Both the position numbers and the translations under genes were made by a program. The notes under the pieces were generated by a model. That model was not told the origin of the DNA, ran no database searches, and was given only the letters and a program-made list of their open reading frames with translations. A stretch of 64,000 bases of DNA from positions 35,544,526-35,608,525 of the forward strand of contig CM060462.1 of the NCBI GenBank assembly GCA_030544235.1, in the 5' to 3' direction. The stretch is from Lepturacanthus savala. Lineage: Eukaryota > Chordata > Actinopteri > Scombriformes > Trichiuridae. Of this stretch, positions 48,023-58,582 are shown in pieces; within the stretch, counting starts at the first letter, position 1; the number at the start of each line of letters is the position of its first letter.

Positions 48023-48563
48023 TTTTCATAATATTTTCATAATATTTTTGACAGACACATAACACTGAGTTTCTTTTTAGCTTTTTTGTAATGTTTTTGA
48101 TAAAAAATAGCATTTTTTTTCTAACAAACAAAACATAATCTGTGTCATTGATGATGATTTAAATAAATCAAGCAATGTAACAGATATCCACAATGACATC
48201 GACTCATATAAACACAGAGTTTCTCTGTTAATAGGATGGACAAGAAAAGTGACAATACCACAAACAGCAATGATATAAAAAAACTCCCAACTCTACAGAT
48301 GTTGTTCTTATTGTGTAAGTGCATGCCGCCACTTTAACTCTACACATAGAGTTAAACTGTGCATTCAGTGACAATATTTTCTGTTCTGTACAGTTATATA
48401 GAGTAAAGCCATGTTAAAGTGTTATGTGACCAAGCTGCAAATGAATCAGGCTTACTCACATTAACTTTGCTTACAGTGTCAAAACCCCTCCTTGTTCCAA
48501 AAGATCTGTTTGCCCCAGCAAATTCATCCTTACACTTCACTGATTTCAAATGGAGGGGTATTT

Positions 48564-48564
<1 letters not shown>

Positions 48565-48612
<48 letters not shown>

Positions 48613-48631
48613 GGGGAGGGGGAGGGGGAGG
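48565..48631. repeat. (GT)n followed by (GGGGGA)n
   Basis: About 23 GT units (48565-48610) run into AGGGGGAGGGGGAGGGGGAG (48611-48631). The second part has three to four G-runs with one-base loops and could form a G-quadruplex. Confidence 0.95.
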
Positions 48632-49472
48632 TTGATGCTGTATGTGGCCTGATGAATAGCAGAAAATGTCCTGGATGCTTCACTGTGTTTTGTTTCTGTA
48701 ACATTGGCACTGAACCAGCTGGTGACAGTGGTGAGCATTAACCAGGTCCAGAAGCTTGGGGACGTTTCTTGCATTTTGGAGCAGTTTCCAGCGAAGACAA
48801 ATGCGGGACGTGTGCAGCAGGTCAGACATGTATATGTGGTTCTGAGTGAGGCGGCTGGGGCTGAGACGGAGGCTGAGCAAAGGGCAGACGATAGGGGGAG
48901 AAACAGCACAGGCTTTGGCAGGACGACTCAACGGAAACTTTGAATTTTGAGGCACTTTTGAGGCTTTAATCTTGCTTATCTTTTGCGCCACTGAAGATTC
49001 GCAGCAGTTTGAGATGTCGCTCCTTCTGACCGTGCTGGACAAGCTGGCTTATTTTCTGTCTCTCATAGCGTTTTGTGTCAGTGTGTCTTACAGCTGGCTG
49101 AAATGAAACTAGATTCTTCCTTTATATCCATGAGGTCTGACAGTGACTGGGCGTTTTTTCAGTGGATATATAAACAAATGATTCCTGAGGTTTGGGGTTT
49201 GAGTTAGGATGGTTTTACCTAAAACCTGTGGACATCTGACATCTTGGCGTGAGTTCCTGAAGCTTTGCTTTATTTTGACTTTTCGCTACAGTTTTTAATC
49301 TGTCCTCAACTTGTCAAGTTTAGATTAGACTTCAGGCTGGGATTTAATTCAGATTTGCAGGAGATGCTTTTACAGGATTTTGTCGTCTGCAACTTCCTGT
49401 TTAAAATCAGTGTTTTATTTACTCGTCCTTCAGGTGTAACTGAAGACAGTGAGCTCCTTTCCAAAGATCAGA

Positions 49473-52400
49473 ATGCCGCGGCGGTGCGTCCTGAGGCCGT
49501 ACCATGTGCTTGCACTGGTGCTTTGCATGGCAGCCAGTGAGGACTTTGACTGGACCAAGAACGAGAAAACGTCTTTCTACTATGGCACCTTCCCAACTGG
49601 TATGCTTTATGATTTAACATGAGGATAATCCATAATCTGACACTAATGATATCAAAATAAACTAGAAAAGTATTGGTTTGATTGATCATAAAGGTTTACT
49701 GTAAGACAATAAGATCTATTTGGTTTTTTGATCATATAATATGATTTTGATCAACAAATGGAGATCGCCAAGTTGTCACCAAATATAGATTTGTCTCTGA
49801 GCATTCTTAAAGACTTATCCTCCATGTGCAATTCAAAATTGGATTTTATTTTTAAAGAGGATGCAGCTCACAAGTTAATCCAGTATATAGATCAATAGAT
49901 AATTTTAATAACTCCAAAGATAAATTCCAATGTCAAAACAGCTAATACACATAAATCACAAACTGCGGTAGATGAGACTAACATATAAATTAATTTGACT
50001 TAATAAACCACAGAAAATATGAAATACAATAAAAGAGAATACAGATTTAAGATGGGATTGTGATATTAATTCCAATGCATACTGGAAATAAACTGTACAA
50101 CAATATTAAAATGTACTCTGCAAATTATGTATGTTATTATCTTTACAATAGGTGAAGAATTGTCACTAAATATTAGAGTCACAACTAATGAACATTTTAA
50201 ATACTGATTAATATAATGTCTATAAAATGCCAAAAAATAGTGTGAATGTCTGATTTTTGTAAGTGTTTTTCTCTGATTACCAGTGTATGTATTTACCTTG
50301 TTCTCCTGTGCAGGTTTCTCCTGGGGAGCTGGCAGCTCTGCCTATCAGACTGAAGGAGCATGGAACATCGATGGTAAAGGGATGAGCATCTGGGATGCAT
50401 TCGCCCACAGAAAGGGGAAAATATTCTCCAATGACACAGGAGACTCCTCGTGCGAGGGCTACCTTAAATTCAAGGTGATATGCAGGAAAAAAAACAGAGA
50501 GCCTGATTAATGCTTATATAAATATTGAACTAACTGAAATACATGATTCCTAAATTAAGTTACATGAAGATTTATGGTGATTTCTTATCCTATTTAATAT
50601 TGTATTAGTTTGTAGCATCTTTTTAGTGAAACTATAAGAGCGAAATAGACAACTCCAAAATGGCTGGACCATTCAATAAGACTGAAATCAATGTTTTGCG
50701 CATATTTTTATATGCTAGAACATTTTCCCCAAATTTTCCACAAGGATTTACAGTGAATTTCTGAGGGTTTGAACAATGTTTGGCTTCTATTTTGTCTTTA
50801 CCATGAACTGGAACAATGCAACATATGTTTTGCTGTTTGTTTTTTAGGATGACATTACTTTGATGAAGGACATGAAGTTGAATCATTATCGCTTCTCCAT
50901 CTCCTGGCCAAGGATTTTACCCAGCGGACTGAAAGGTAACCCAAACAAATAAACATTAGAACATTAAGTGTTTCAGTGTGCATATTTAGGTTTTTGATGA
51001 TTGGTTATTGTAATGAGTGCTGAAACAAATTAATGAATGAATTAGTCAGTTGCCTAAAAAAAATAATTATTTGAGAACATTTGCTTCAAGCTTATGAAAT
51101 TTGAGAATTAAATCAATATATTTATGTTTTAGATAAAAATTTCTTTTGCAAACTGTACACTAAAGGATAAACAGTTATTAAAAATGATTAATAATTCAAT
51201 AAAGAAAAATAATCAGTTGTAGCCCTAATTGTATTTATTTAAACTTTGAATAATGAATATCAATGCTCATTATTTTCATTATTCACTTCATTCAGATGAC
51301 CACATCAACGAGAAAGGAATCAAATATTATAGCGACCTGATTAATCTGCTGCTCTCCAACAAGATCACACCCATCGTAACTCTGTACCACTGGGATTTAC
51401 CGCAGGTGAAAACTTAATCCACAAAATGTTTATTTTGAATTTTCATCTGTTGACTGGAAGCTACGCTGAGGAACTAATATGAGCTCACTCTCTGGTTGTC
51501 CAGGTCTTACAAGAGAAATACGGTGGCTGGCAGAATGCCAGCATCGTGAACTACTTCAACGACTTTGCAAACTTATGCTTCGAAAGATTTGGAAACAGAG
51601 TGAAGTACTGGATCACTTTCAACAACCCGTGGGTATGTTGAGTGGACGAAGAAGTGTTACGTTCACAGTCTGCTGGTTTGGTAGAGTATAACAGAGAGTG
51701 TTGTCTTGTATTCTCAGTCCATTGCTGTGGAGGGATACGAAACAGGGGAACATGCACCAGGAATGAAGACGAAGGGAACAGGAGCTTACAAAGTTGCTCA
51801 CAATATCATCAAGGTAAGACTGAAAACATTAAGCTTTGTGTCCTGTTGGTGTTCTTTCTGAGCAAAAATCAAAATACAGAAAACTCACTCAGACATCCAG
51901 AGTTCCCAATGTTGGTAATTTAATAAACAGTCAATCAATCTTTCTCATTTATGAGCTGCACAGGACTTTTGGTCATAACACATGATCTTCATCAGCATGT
52001 TTGTTGAACTTTGAACAATTGTTGTCGAAATAAAAGAAATCTTTCCAAATGTTGAAACAGGGATATAAGATCTCACTGCATGCAGATGATTTACTTTTGT
52101 TTGTCTTAAAACAATCAGCTCCTTCCATATTAAAAGCCCTCACTGAGTCTGAACATTTCAGGATATAATCTTTACTTAAATAAAAGTGAGGTATTTCCAA
52201 TTATTAATCTCTTAAACTCAATTATACAAATATTTTATTAAAGGTGGATAAAAGACCATTTTAACTATCTTGGGATATGTGTCACTAGAAACAAACTAGG
52301 TCTGTTTGATCAGGAAAAAATCTTATCGAAATGCCACTTTTTGTCCCTTATTGAAAGAATTAATTCCAATAAAATGACGCTTCTTCCAAAGTTCCAGACT

Positions 52401-55400
52401 CTATTCCAGTGTCTCCACATCCTCCTTCCCAAGTCTTTTTTTATGACTGGATTTTCATTTAGCTCAAAGAAACTTTCCACTTCCACCAGATAATTGGGTC
52501 AAACTCTAACAAAAAAAGAGGCTTCAAGATGACACTAACTTTCTGTCTTTACAACAGGCACATGCTAAGGTTTGGCACACGTACGACATGCAGTGGCGAA
52601 ACAAACAGAAAGGTAAAGCTGATGCCTCAGTATCCTCACAGGTCTACACTTTTAACCAAACACATTTATTTCTTATGTGTGGATGAATTCAAAGCTTGAT
52701 TTCTAACCTGTATCTGTGCATGTGTTCAGGCCTGGTTGGGATCTCGCTAACGGCTGACTGGGGTGAACCGGTGGACATCACCAACCAAAGGGACATCGAA
52801 GCAGCAGAGAGATACATCCAGTTCTATATGGGATGGTTTGCTACACCCATCTTCAATGGAGACTACCCCCAAGTTATGAAAGACTACATCGGTATGTCAT
52901 TGTCATATACAGACGTTTATATAATATCGTGGAAAAACATGAGACTGTCACCATCATTAGCCCAAAGAATTAAAATAACCTTCTTATATTTTTGCGATCA
53001 TACAAAATTAAGATGCATTGGTCTCATAACTGTGAGTTTGTACCAATCAGCCTGTTTATATCAGCATCAGTACTGTGCTGTATGAAGATAAAAATCTCCA
53101 TGACATCATACAATACCATTTATAGTATGTGCTGATTTACATTAGCAGCTTTATCAAGTTTCATTTATCAAAGGGTTGCAAGATAAATCCGACGAGCCAT
53201 TAGTACATAACATGTAGGAAAGCAGAGAAAAAAGATATTTCTTTCTTCAGACATTACATAAATATTGTTTTTTTTACTTAAATATTGGATAATTTTACTA
53301 CTTTGGATAAAAACAGAATGAGGGGTGACAAAAGGTCACAAATAGACATTGCTTTAATTTAAGAAATCACAATCTGGTAAGGGTTGGTCATCGCTTCATT
53401 ATGGGTATGAAAAAGTGACGACATTACGCGTGGAAGTTACTTTTTTGTATATTGTCTGCTGAAACTGTAGTTTCACTACAAAATGTATTTGAACTGTCGT
53501 CTATAGGCAGGAAGAGCGGCCAGCAGGGCCTGGGAGCTTCACGGCTGCCCGTCTTCTCACCTCAGGAGAAGAGTTACATCAAGGGGACCTGTGACTTCCT
53601 GGGCCTCGGCCACTTCACGACCCGCTACATCACCCAGAAGAATTACCCGTCTGGCCTTGGAGACAGCTACTTCGCAGATCGTGACCTTGCTGAGCTGGTT
53701 GACCCGCAGTGGCCTGACCCTGGCTCTGAATGGCTTTATTCTGTTCCATGGGGCTTCCGACGCCTGTTGAACTTCGTCAAGGTACACAACACAAATCTGA
53801 ATAAAAATACTTCAAGTTGTATAAGCTATAAATAAATGAGCTATACTAATTAGGATGAAATTGTCCTACTTGGAAAAATGGGTTTGAAATAGGAGTAAAT
53901 TTATACAATATGTATCAAACACAATAAAAATGATAGATACTATATGTAACGATGGACTCAAAGACATCAGAGTCATCTGATACGAAGAACTTAGAAGAGT
54001 GTTAAATCTACTGGAATTTTCTGACTACTAAGAAGTAGTCAGAAATTTGCTTCTTGCTGAAGATTAGATGAGAAGACTGATGTCATACTCACATCTGTTT
54101 GGTATTATGAAGCATAAAGGTGGAAAAAACAGGAGGGAAAGGTGAGCCTGGCTGTCTCTAAAGTAAAAAAATATTCCTGCCAACATCTCTAAAGTTCACT
54201 AATTAACATGTTGTACATTGTTAGTTTAACCTGTACAGAAAAATGAATGTAAATATGATAATTAGTGGTTTTAGGGGGGTTATGTAGCAAAACACTATTT
54301 TTACAAACACATTATTTATCCTCCAATTGCCTTTGTGCAGCAACTCCACAAAATTCCAGGAAATCACTGCAAAACACTGCTGTTTGTCAAGAAACAGCTG
54401 CTGCATGTAACTGAACATTAAACCACATTGCTTTTGCATTCTATAATTATTTATTTTAAAGGTCCCATATTGTAGAAGTTCTGAGGTCACATCTAGTCAA
54501 TCACTGCCCACCCCCCATTCTCAGCCACTCATATCAGCCAGTCAGAGTGGAGAGTTCTTTCTAGAATTCTCAAGAGAAGCTTGAGAGAGGAATTTGGTTC
54601 TTAAAACCAAATATATATCTTGTTAGTGATATCATAACTCCAAATAAAACTTAGAAAAAGTGTACAATATGGGATCTTTATTGTAGTTTAATGACTATTT
54701 GTCCAACATATAAACTAGTTTGAGATGAAGGAAAGAAATATGTGGTCTAACGTGATTGGACGTGGTCTCTCCAATAGACTCAGTATGGAAACCCCATGAT
54801 CTACGTGACAGAAAATGGCGTTTCAGAGAAGATGATCTGCACTGACCTCTGTGATGACTGGAGAATGAAATATTTCAAAGACTACATCAACGAAATGCTC
54901 AAAGGTGAAACAACAAGATCACTGCATCACACAGGAAATGAGATTTGAGGCATTAAGCTTTTTAAAATATTTATAAATGGTTTGTTCTTGACAGACACAA
55001 ACATGGAGGGAAGCATGTTTATTTGTTTTTTCTTCTCTGGTCTATATCCCAGCGATGAAAGATGGGGTGAATGTGAAGGGCTACACGGCCTGGTCTCTCC
55101 TCGACAATTTTGAATGGGACGAGGGATACTCAGAGAGGTTCGGACTCTACTATGTGGACTTCAGGAACAAAAACAAACCACGCTACCCGAAGGCCTCTGT
55201 CCAGTACTACAAACGCATCATCAGCTCTAACGGTTTTCCCAATCAGAGAGAGGTAAACTCTCAACACCATACAGCGCCTTTAAAACCCTTATAGGATAAC
55301 ACTGCTATCACTGTTAACACTGTTTAACTGTGAGAGTTTGTCGGGTGTTTCCAGGTGGAGAGCTGGAAGAGGAAAGCTGTAGAGACGTGTTCTTCCAGTA

Positions 55401-56256
55401 ACCAGCTCCTGGCTGCAGGTTAGTACAATTCAACATTAACAGTATGGGCAGTGGTGGTGAGCCAGGTGGGGCCAAACAAAGGAAAATTCTGTCTTGAGGT
55501 TGTGATTTCACTATCTAACAGGGTTTTTCTTTGTTTTGCCCTTCCAGCTAGAAGAAAATCCCAGGGAGATCAGGAACATGCAGGAATGCAAAAGGCTTGG
55601 CCAGTGCATGATGAAGTTTAGGTACAAGAGTTGATATTTCATCAACATGATTCTCCCAACAACGTTATTACTCTGTGCAACTTTATACTTCTATTTCAAT
55701 TAGAAGAATATATTGTACTGTTACTGTCCACTCCATTTACCTAACACCTACAGTTTCTATTTGCTTTACAGATTAAGATTTTACATACATGTACAAATCA
55801 TCAAATTCAGAAAATATTATTTAATTGAAGGCAGAAAGTTTTCACATTTGATGAACTATTACTCAATTAATAGTTGCAGAGTTGGAAAGTATTATTCATA
55901 AAGGCAACACTACTAATGATATAAAGCATTAATCCCAACCAAGATATTAAATGTAATGCAACTTATTGAAACTCAATGGACATACACAGACAGTAGAAGT
56001 TTTAACTGGGGCTTTTAACATTTGTTTTCTTGTTTATCATTAGTTATCAACAGTTTGTTTTTATTCTAGTGAATAATCAGCTAATCGTTGTTGTTTTAAT
56101 TTACATACATGTACTTACATTTATCTCCTGTATGTTTCAGATCCACTGATAGGCCACATGGAGATGGTAACAGAGATAGTGGTCCCCACCGTGTGTACAC
56201 TCTGCATCCTCCTCAGTGCAGTCTTCCTCATGTACCTGCTGCGTGGACGCTTCTGA
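49473..56256 (+). CDS. lctl: Lactase-like protein / gamma-klotho (GH1-fold)
   Basis: Single-pass membrane protein with a glycoside hydrolase family 1 ectodomain. Mammalian LCTL is a lens-enriched klotho relative. Thirteen coding exons: 49473-49599, 50314-50474, 50848-50935, 51296-51405, 51504-51632, 51718-51813, 52558-52612, 52730-52891, 53507-53781, 54778-54904, 55053-55252, 55355-55418, 56141-56256, giving 569 aa (human about 567). Seen: signal peptide (residues 1 to about 22, core YHVLALVLCMAAS), GH1 start GTFPTGFSWGAGSSAYQTEGAW, TLYHWDLPQ, the nucleophile motif YVTENG with E413, WSLLDNFEW, and a C-terminal membrane helix about 543-565 followed by LLRGRF. The acid/base position is Asn: the GH1 motif TFNEP reads TFNNP at residues 200-204 (N203). 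Retaining beta-glucosidase chemistry is therefore unlikely. Confidence 0.95.
50160..50245. mobile_element. GRGCTGCAAC-family MITE fragment
   Basis: GAGTCACAACTAATGAACATTTT then TATAAAATGCCAAAAAATAGTG (abbreviated) match the family. Located in lctl intron 1. Confidence 0.35.
51015..51228. mobile_element. GRGCTGCAAC-family MITE
   Basis: The left edge TGCTGAAACAAATTAATG and right edge AATCAGTTGTAGCCCTA are inverted. The interior ends with GATAAACAGTTATTA. Located in lctl intron 3. Confidence 0.5.
52061..52535 (+). mobile_element. L1-type LINE reverse-transcriptase fragment
   Basis: In the plus sense, 52061 on reads GYKISLHADDLLLFVLK, the (F/Y)xDD catalytic block with His in place of the usual aromatic residue. 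Farther on, across frameshifts, come a LGI-V-T block (52270) and MTLLPKFQTLFQCLHILLPK (52372 on). It is riddled with stops, so inactive. Located in lctl intron 6. Confidence 0.65.
54456..54681. mobile_element. MITE with AAAGGTCCCATATTGTA ends
   Basis: 17-bp terminal inverted repeats (54458-54474 and 54663-54679) differ at one position. About 226 bp with no coding capacity, in lctl intron 9. Related to the pex16 intron repeats at 11710 and 13025. Confidence 0.7.
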
Positions 56257-57460
56257 GAACACACGCAAATATATATATATATAAATACACAAATACACAG
56301 ACATGCACACACCGTCACATCTTGTTTTCACCATATCAGACCTCAGTGGCCTTGAAGCTGTGGAAATGAAGCTGAGCTTGACTCCAAAGCTGTAAAACTT
56401 TATCCTGTCCAGAGCATTTTGTGGATTTCACTGTCTTGCCTGTTCTGTTTTGAATTAACAGACACTTTTTCAGGCTGTTACTAGGAAGTCAAAATAGCCA
56501 GTACCTGTCATAACTCCAGAAATATTTTATTCAAGCTTGGTATATCATTATTATAATTACTATTTTCTAACAAAACGGTCTTGTGTGGTTTTTGACGAAG
56601 TTTTATAGGCTACTCAAGCTTATTGCAGAGAAGAAATGGTTTACTGTCAGCAAGTTTGTAAAATGAAATAAAGGGGTGGAGATAAACTTTTGTATTCTCT
56701 GTGGATCATTAAACTTCAATTAAATACATTTTAAAGACTTAAATGCTGCTGATTATTGAGTGAAAAGGATGTTTTTGATAATGTAAATAATTATGCTTAT
56801 TGACGCTGAATAGGTGGATTCAGGGGAAAATACAAAAATCACAGAAGCACATTTTCTTGTAGTTTTTCACCCTTCAAATTAAAAGCCTTATAACTGGAGG
56901 ACTGCAAATGGAGTAAAAGTGATGCGAATAATGATTTTTAGTAAAAACTGAACCACACTGACGTTGCCTTCACTAGGTGTGGGTCAGCAAACAAAGTACA
57001 ATTAAGTACAATTTTTGGATACTTTAAGGTTAATATTTTTATAAGGTATCATTCTACTCCATTACATTACTTTGACAGCTTTAGTTTTTTCAGAAGATTT
57101 GAAGATTTGACTAATATAAGGTTTTTAAAATACTACACATTGATAAAGATGAAATCAGTGGTTGACAACCTGTTTGGAATTCAGTATTTCTAGTTTTGGA
57201 AATACTAAGGTCATTCGCCAATTTATAAACAACATTGAACTGAACTAAAAAACAATTTTTCTCATTTAAAACAACATTTTAGATAGTGTTTGTTTTTGTA
57301 ATTTATTCATAATTTGTATCGTTTTAACATCCACCATGTCATATTTCGCTAAATGTTGATGATTTAAAATTATGTTGTTTCTTTAGAATTTGTTTTATTT
57401 AATATTCTAGTAGCTCTGTTATATTTAGATTTCTATTAGTTCTGTGTACATTTTTTCAAA
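56257..57460. other. lctl 3' UTR and lctl-tipin spacer
   Basis: AT-rich and without exons. AATAAA at about 56669 (TGAAATAAAGG) is the best lctl polyadenylation signal, roughly 410 bp after the stop. Confidence 0.5.
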
Positions 57461-57605
57461 GTGACACACATTCACACTGTTCTAACGTCTGTTGGACTTT
57501 ATTTTGAAAGGAATTCACAGTACATACCGGATGTTTATTTTCTCATTTCCGTCGGTATCGTCGCGCTGTTTGTTGTTTCGTTCCACCGGACAGTAACGTT
57601 AACCG
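57461..57605 (+). promoter_or_regulatory. tipin: tipin promoter and noncoding first exon
   Basis: A CpG-bearing stretch (TTCCGTCGGTATCGTCGCGC, ACCGGATG, CACCGGACAG) ends in a good donor, AACCG then GTAAGA at 57606. The first coding exon begins right after an acceptor at 58570, so a noncoding exon must exist, and this is the best candidate. Confidence 0.55.
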
Positions 57606-58582
57606 GTAAGATACTTCATTTTAATGAACAATGTGGTATTTTATACACTATCCTCATGATAGAAGCTCGTGGTTTAAGTTGACTCGTTCATCCTGTTTGA
57701 CTGTTTCGCTCCGGAAGTCAGTTGACATGTTCACGAACTCAGCAGCTCAGTTAAACTCGTATTCTATGTTCATATTACAGCTCTAACGTCTCTCAGAAAT
57801 GCAGAATGTTTGGTCGTAGTTTATCGGACATTGGCATCCTGTTCACTCAGGCTGTCCTCATTATTCTGACATGTGCTTGGCGGTGAAACGCGGACAATAA
57901 CAGCTTACATGTTTACGGAGCTTTGGTTGAGTTTCCCGCCTTCACGTAGCTGACGCAGCGGTGTGCTGCGTTCACGTGCTCCTCGGATTCTCCAATATTT
58001 CACTCTTCCGACTTCGGTTCGTTCGTGTGTTTTTCAATTCGAAATGTGGGAACACCATGGACGGAAGGAAAGAACGTGTTGTATTTTTTCATATAATCAT
58101 ATAAAACTGCTCTTTCCAGTTTTATATGATTATTTTTTATCTGGGACTCGTCGCTGTAACATTCCCCAACACATCTTTCAACATCTCGCTTTAGCTGAAT
58201 TCTTATTATGGTTCGTGCTCAAGAATAACTTTCCTAGTAATATTGGTCACTCTCTGAGGTCAGAAAATAACAGATACAGCCTAACACCATAAAACACATA
58301 CAGTACACAAATCAACACACAAATCAAGGTCGCACTTGAGTAAAAGTGCATGTACTAGAAAATGACTTTGTAAGTTAAAGTCACCTGTTAGAATGTGACT
58401 TAAGTAAAAGTCTTAGATTAAAGTTAGGTTGAATCTGTTTTTTCTTTTTTTTTACAGTTGCATTATAGTAGATAATATGCTTATAGCAAAACGAAACTGC
58501 TAGTTTTCAGCCAGTATTTTTAATAATGGCAATGTCAACTCTTAATATGAACAATATAATTTTTCTCCAGGATTGACACACC

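Larger units (their letters stand above)
46663..49472. other. crystallin-lctl divergent intergenic region
   Basis: 2.8 kb between two divergent genes. It holds CA/CACA-rich DNA (46788-46995), a G-rich patch with GGGGGCGGGG near 47178, a 13-bp tandem repeat, and a GT/GGGGGA tract. It also holds a GC-richer 48640-49040 segment of unknown role and the lctl 5' UTR region. No recognised coding exon. Confidence 0.6.

Noticed and set aside
48394..48909. Minus-strand 171-codon ORF with a poly-His-Thr run
   Set aside because: The centre is the (GT)n tract. No recognisable protein, so kept only as a low-level finding for the flanking GC-richer part.
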